A DNA stretch of 18,365 nt from contig JBGFRR010000136.1 of assembly GCA_041695045.1 (NCBI GenBank), positions 1 to 18,365 of the forward strand, written 5' to 3'. A model generated the notes under the pieces. That model was not told where the DNA came from and did not search any database. It saw only the letters and a list, made by a program, of their open reading frames with translations. The stretch's first letter is position 1; each line of letters begins with the position of its first letter. This document shows, in pieces, positions 15,136-18,365 of this stretch. The DNA comes from JBGFRR01 sp041695045 (lineage in GTDB: Bacteria > Bacteroidota > Ignavibacteria > UBA10030). The translations under genes were made by a program, and so were the position numbers.

Positions 15136-15755
15136 TGAACGGATCGATGGCAGTCAACAAATTGAATTTCAGCAAGCTGAACGGCCTTGTTCCCGCCGTC
15201 GTACAAGACGCAGAGACGCGTCAGGTGCTGATGGTGGGATTTATGAATCGCGAGGCGGTTGAGCGGACAATCCGGGAGAAGAGGGCAATCTTCTGGAGTC
15301 GCACCAAGCAGCGGTTGTGGAAGAAAGGAGAGACCTCCGGCAACGAACTGACGGTTGAATCGCTCCAATTGGACTGCGACGGCGATGCGCTGCTTGTTCA
15401 TGCTCGCTCTTCAGGTCCGGTTTGCCACACAGGAACGCACACATGTTTTGGCGATGAGCGAGCGACAAATGGACTCTCAGGGTTGCAACATCTTGAACAC
15501 GTGATTCAAGAGCGCAAACGCACGATGCCGCCGGAGTCTTACACCGCGCGGTTGTTCCACAGCGGCGTTCCGAAAATTTCTCAGAAGGTTGGCGAAGAGG
15601 CAGTCGAGGTCATTGTCGCTTCCTTACAAGAGGATCCTGCGGCACTCAAGGAAGAAGCCGCCGACCTGCTGTATCACCTTCTCGTGCTCCTTGCAGAGCG
15701 GGGACTGCGGTTGGAGGACGTTGCGGAAACGTTGAAAGCGAGAGCGGGGAGATAA
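15132..15755 (+). CDS. hisI: Phosphoribosyl-AMP cyclohydrolase/phosphoribosyl-ATP pyrophosphatase (HisIE fusion)
   Basis: This 207-residue fusion carries out steps two and three of the pathway. The N-terminal HisI part (about 10-110) has VLMVGFMNREA, FWSRTKQRLWKKGETSGN and the metal site DCDGD (81-85), with zinc cysteines C98 and C105 in PVCHTGTHTCF. The C-terminal HisE part (about 117-205) has KVGEEAVEV (152-160) and EEAADLLYHLLVLL, the MazG-like helices that cleave pyrophosphate. The ATG at 15132 overlaps hisF. A second in-frame ATG at 15147 is possible but would lose the coupling. It closes the operon. Confidence 0.97.
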   Translation: MMNGSMAVNKLNFSKLNGLVPAVVQDAETRQVLMVGFMNREAVERTIREKRAIFWSRTKQRLWKKGETSGNELTVESLQLDCDGDALLVHARSSGPVCHTGTHTCFGDERATNGLSGLQHLEHVIQERKRTMPPESYTARLFHSGVPKISQKVGEEAVEVIVASLQEDPAALKEEAADLLYHLLVLLAERGLRLEDVAETLKARAGR

Positions 15756-15768
15756 CGCGTGGATGAAG

Positions 15769-15826
15769 GGATTGTTGGAGGAGTGTTGCAGGGATTTGCC
15801 AGAATAATCCGGTCATCCAGCAATCC
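15769..15826. terminator. Inverted repeat between convergent genes, possible weak terminator
   Basis: GGATTGTTGGA (15769-15779) and TCCAGCAATCC (15816-15826) pair at ten of eleven positions (one G:U) around a 36-base loop. It sits in the 87-base gap between hisIE and the convergent ACT gene. There is no T-run on either strand, so its role as a terminator is uncertain. Confidence 0.3.
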
Positions 15827-15842
15827 ATTCAGCCTGATATCG

Positions 15843-16235
15843 TCACTCACCGTGAATAAACTCGTGGCCTGCTTTTTGCAAAGCCTGGACAGCGTTGACG
15901 AGATGTTCTTCCATCAGGAAAATGTAATCGGTGTTGAAGGTGCTCACGGCGATAATCGGCATGCCGGCATCGGCTAACGGCTGCGCGACCGACGCGAGCA
16001 CTCCCACTTCATTGAGATTCTGCTGCCCATCGACCCGCATTGCTTTATAACCCAATTCCTGCTGCACGTTGTTCGGCGCCATGAAATCGGGACAGATGAT
16101 GGTGAACTCTTCATCCGTTCGCATCATGAAGCACATTTCCCCTTTTGCGAAAATGGAGGGAAGCTCGGCAAACTGCGGGAGCTTGTTGATGGTAAAGGTC
16201 TCGGCAAGCAGATGCAGTTTGAGTTGTTTTGGCAT
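15843..16235 (-). CDS. Small ACT-domain protein (CASTOR/ACT_7-like)
   Basis: I chose the ATG at 16233-16235 because MPKQLKLHLLAETFTINKL starts like this family and has AAGGG about a dozen bases upstream. The longer open frame adds 13 residues without visible family character. The product has 130 residues. The C-terminal half, NEVGVLASVAQPLADAGMPI then STFNTDYIFLMEEHLVNAVQAL, is a clear ACT fold of the type also found in CASTOR amino-acid sensors. Free-standing versions are common and mostly uncharacterised. No catalytic domain is attached, so I expect a small-molecule (perhaps amino-acid) binding role. It converges on the his operon, but there is no evidence that it regulates it. Confidence 0.8.
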   Translation of the reverse strand: MPKQLKLHLLAETFTINKLPQFAELPSIFAKGEMCFMMRTDEEFTIICPDFMAPNNVQQELGYKAMRVDGQQNLNEVGVLASVAQPLADAGMPIIAVSTFNTDYIFLMEEHLVNAVQALQKAGHEFIHGE

Positions 16236-16335
16236 GATGGGCGCCCTTCGTAAGAATGGTTGATGCTGACGCACAGAAAGTAACGTTTCTCGCGGTGTGG
16301 TGCAAGGGTGAAGAAACGCTGCCGGGTCTGTGCGG

Positions 16336-18210
16336 TTACTGTTTGCGAATCAGCCCTCGAACAGCATCTTCAAGCTTCTTCCGTGCTGCATCGGTCTGCT
16401 CTTTCTTCTCCTCTTCGATCCGGGCTTCTAACTCCTTCTTTTTCGTCTCAACGAGCGCGAGTTTCTCGTTCACGAGATTTTCATACTGCTTCACTTGCGC
16501 AAGCACCTCTTCTTTCTTCTGATTGAAGAGACGCTCGAACTCCTGCCGCTTCTCCGCAATGCGCTGGTTGACTTTGGCTCGAATCTCGTTCTGCAGGCGC
16601 GTTAGCTCATCGCCAATCACCTGACGCGTCCTCGCAGCAATGTGATCATCAAGGTCTGTTGTAAACGCGATGTCGACCTTTCCTTTCGCGTTCCAGAGAC
16701 GGAGACTCACATTAAAGCGGTTCACCGCCTGAAGCACGTCTCGCACGATGCGTTCGACGTCGTTCTTCGGCGAGCGGTCGTATTCGAGCGTCACGTTGGC
16801 AAAGTGCATGGAAAGTTTTGAGTCGAAGGTCGGGCCAACCACATCGACAGCGATTTCTGCCTGTGCCGTGGAGCGAGTGATGCGGGAGGGGAGAAAATCG
16901 ACGCGGCCAACGGTGAAGTCGCTGAGCGCGATGCTGGCGACATGCACGAGATACTTGTCGTGTGGCGCGTCCTTCCGACGGTCGAAGACCCCGTTGAACG
17001 TCAGCGAGAGGTTGTCTCCCTTCTTCGCCGCGAGGGTGGCCGTCATCGGTTCGCCCGTTTGACGCTGGTTGTTGGTGATGTTTTTGACCTTGCCGCGCGC
17101 ATAATAGTACTCCGGATTTTGCGTGCGGTCTTCTCCGCCGGAGATCAGCACCCGTTTGATCCAGAGTTTGGGATAACTTCGCTCCGTCGGAAAATGAATA
17201 TCCTGCCCCTCGAATCGCTTCGGCCTTTCATAGTCCGGTTTGGGGATGTACTTCGGAACTGTTGCGCGAACGTAATCAATCCAGCCCAAATAGTAGTCGA
17301 CTTCTGCAAGCAACGCTTTACCCAACAGGAGATTGGCCAGACCCGTCATGCTCATGTCGGGCAGACGGGCAAGACTCTTGAGCCGCTCGTAATCCTGCCG
17401 CGCGAGGTCGTCAACCGTATCCACGGACGTAACGATGCGCTTGATGTGTCCCTCGACCGATGAGCGACGGCTCTTGTAAGTCTCGTTCAGCTCGTTCACA
17501 TTCTTGTGGATGCTGTTGACGTTCTCCACGGCCTTCAGCATCCCATCGACCGTCTTCAGCCCATCGACCTTGATTGCCCTAACGGTTGCTTCAATTTCGG
17601 CGAGGCGCTGTTTGGAGCGCTCGAAGTCTGCAACGACGGCTTTCCATTTCAGTTCTGCCTCCCGCACGCGCTGTTTGAGTGTGTCGATGTGCTGGAGGGT
17701 CTTGAGCGCGTGAACGTCGAGCAAGCTGTCGATCTTCAACTCTGCGCGAAGCTTCTGGAGGTCGAACACCGGCGCGCGAGCAACTTCGCCGGCAATTTTG
17801 TCAGCGGCTTCTTTGATGAACGACGGCGTTGTGGATTCCTTTGCGGGCTTCTTCGGCAATGCACCGTCGGTCGTTCGCTTGGTGCCGAGGATCAACTCGT
17901 TGACCTCAACGGTTTCGATGATGTACTTTCCCCGCAGTAACTGTCCAACATCGAGCGCTGCGCGAACATGGCCCGTCTCAAAAACATTCTTCCATGTATT
18001 TTTGGGATTGGCCACCTGCATTCGCTCGAACCGGATAGCTAGCGGTGAGAGCGTGATGGAGAGTTTGTCGATCTCCACCTTCGCACCGACGATGGCCTCT
18101 CCTGCTGCTTCGAAGCCGGACTCCACCCATTCATCAATGAAGAAGTACATCGCCGTCGCCAGCGCGACGAGTGGGATGAACACAATGATGATAAATTTCT
18201 TCCGCATCAT
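16336..18210 (-). CDS. TIGR03545-family membrane-anchored protein, AsmA-like, with coiled coils
   Basis: I chose the ATG at 18208-18210. It overlaps the stop of the upstream gene (ATGA), and the membrane helix begins only a few residues later. The product has 624 residues. One N-terminal transmembrane helix (about 5-24) is followed by an AsmA-like start: VEIDKLSITLSPLAIRFERM, then VGQLLRGKYIIETVEVNELIL. Coiled-coil segments are predicted by eye around 180-235. A long one runs at about 533-620 and is rich in Glu, Lys and Arg. The pattern matches the conserved TIGR03545 family, usually encoded next to TIGR03546, as here. No function is established. A periplasm-facing structural or lipid-related role is possible but is inference. 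GGGGAGGG abuts the first ATG, an unusually close ribosome site. Confidence 0.82.
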   Translation of the reverse strand: MMRKKFIIIVFIPLVALATAMYFFIDEWVESGFEAAGEAIVGAKVEIDKLSITLSPLAIRFERMQVANPKNTWKNVFETGHVRAALDVGQLLRGKYIIETVEVNELILGTKRTTDGALPKKPAKESTTPSFIKEAADKIAGEVARAPVFDLQKLRAELKIDSLLDVHALKTLQHIDTLKQRVREAELKWKAVVADFERSKQRLAEIEATVRAIKVDGLKTVDGMLKAVENVNSIHKNVNELNETYKSRRSSVEGHIKRIVTSVDTVDDLARQDYERLKSLARLPDMSMTGLANLLLGKALLAEVDYYLGWIDYVRATVPKYIPKPDYERPKRFEGQDIHFPTERSYPKLWIKRVLISGGEDRTQNPEYYYARGKVKNITNNQRQTGEPMTATLAAKKGDNLSLTFNGVFDRRKDAPHDKYLVHVASIALSDFTVGRVDFLPSRITRSTAQAEIAVDVVGPTFDSKLSMHFANVTLEYDRSPKNDVERIVRDVLQAVNRFNVSLRLWNAKGKVDIAFTTDLDDHIAARTRQVIGDELTRLQNEIRAKVNQRIAEKRQEFERLFNQKKEEVLAQVKQYENLVNEKLALVETKKKELEARIEEEKKEQTDAARKKLEDAVRGLIRKQ

Positions 18211-18365
18211 CCCTCCCCAAAATTTTTGATGCGATGATACCATCGGACGACGGCGTTGCTCCGAATTACCTGATAGATGTGCCACCGTTCGACTTTGGCG
18301 CCGATGTGCAACCGGTAGGCAATGACAAAGCGTTTCATCCCCCAGAATAGTGCCGGCAGGAGCGC
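18207..18365 (-). CDS. TIGR03546-like protein, C-terminal end (partial, runs off window)
   Basis: Reading the minus strand from the window edge gives 52 codons ending in TGA at 18207-18209, which overlaps the next ATG. The fragment contains FWGMKRFVIAYRLHIGAKV, followed by WHIYQVIRSNAVVRWYHRIK, a basic amphipathic tail like that of small TIGR03546 membrane proteins. The identification rests mainly on its position directly upstream of a TIGR03545-type gene. The start and the membrane part lie outside the window. Confidence 0.6.
   Translation of the reverse strand, partial: ALLPALFWGMKRFVIAYRLHIGAKVERWHIYQVIRSNAVVRWYHRIKNFGEG

Noticed and set aside
15759..15977. Small plus-strand frame after hisIE
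   Set aside because: It runs into the antisense of the ACT gene and has no ribosome site or recognisable sequence. The inverted repeat explains part of the gap.
16284..16318. Hairpin CGTTTCT/AGAAACG between the TIGR03545 and ACT genes
   Set aside because: Seven pairs around a 21-base loop with no T-run; too weak to call a terminator.

Overview
The window looks like ordinary chromosome from a moderately GC-rich, free-living bacterium of the Bacteroidota/Chlorobi/Ignavibacteria/Kapabacteria group. The strongest clue is a type IX secretion (T9SS) C-terminal sorting domain on the secreted nucleotidase at 1422-3530. Weak or absent Shine-Dalgarno sequences at many starts and an E. coli-like fused his operon fit the same group. 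The exact lineage cannot be fixed from this sequence alone. No rRNA, tRNA, CRISPR array, transposase or phage gene was seen.

Layout. (1) 28-219: two perfect copies of a 98-bp tandem unit built from a short palindromic motif, just upstream of anmK. (2) 241-4700 (+): a tight trio of anmK (peptidoglycan recycling), a T9SS-targeted 5'-nucleotidase-like phosphoesterase and a TetA-like MFS exporter. (3) 4704-7109 (-): etfB-etfA plus a bifunctional-nuclease/UVR protein, with a candidate promoter in front and an intrinsic terminator behind. (4) 7110-7369: an intergenic stretch holding a 79-bp stem-loop-rich palindromic element. (5) 7370-8317 (-): a PLP-dependent threonine/serine dehydratase. (6) 8390-15755 (+): a TrpR-like YerC/HisR-type regulator followed by a complete histidine operon, hisG-D-C-(NB)-H-A-F-(IE). 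(7) 15843-16235 (-): a small ACT-domain protein. (8) 16336-18365 (-): a TIGR03545-type membrane-anchored protein and the end of its TIGR03546-like partner, cut by the window edge.

How the genes work together. The his genes form one almost gapless translational unit that encodes every step from PRPP and ATP to histidine. The most interesting regulatory structure is a pair of matching operators, ACTTTA-N6-TAAAGT. One covers the -10 element, start site and start codon of the TrpR-like regulator (8414-8435). The other lies two bases before the hisG start codon (8742-8759). This suggests an autoregulated local histidine repressor working at DNA level, with no sign of a His-codon leader peptide. 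The etfBA pair makes a complete electron transfer flavoprotein whose dehydrogenase partners are outside the window. The two intergenic repeat elements (28-219 and 7234-7312) look like dispersed, structured, REP/MITE-like sequences.
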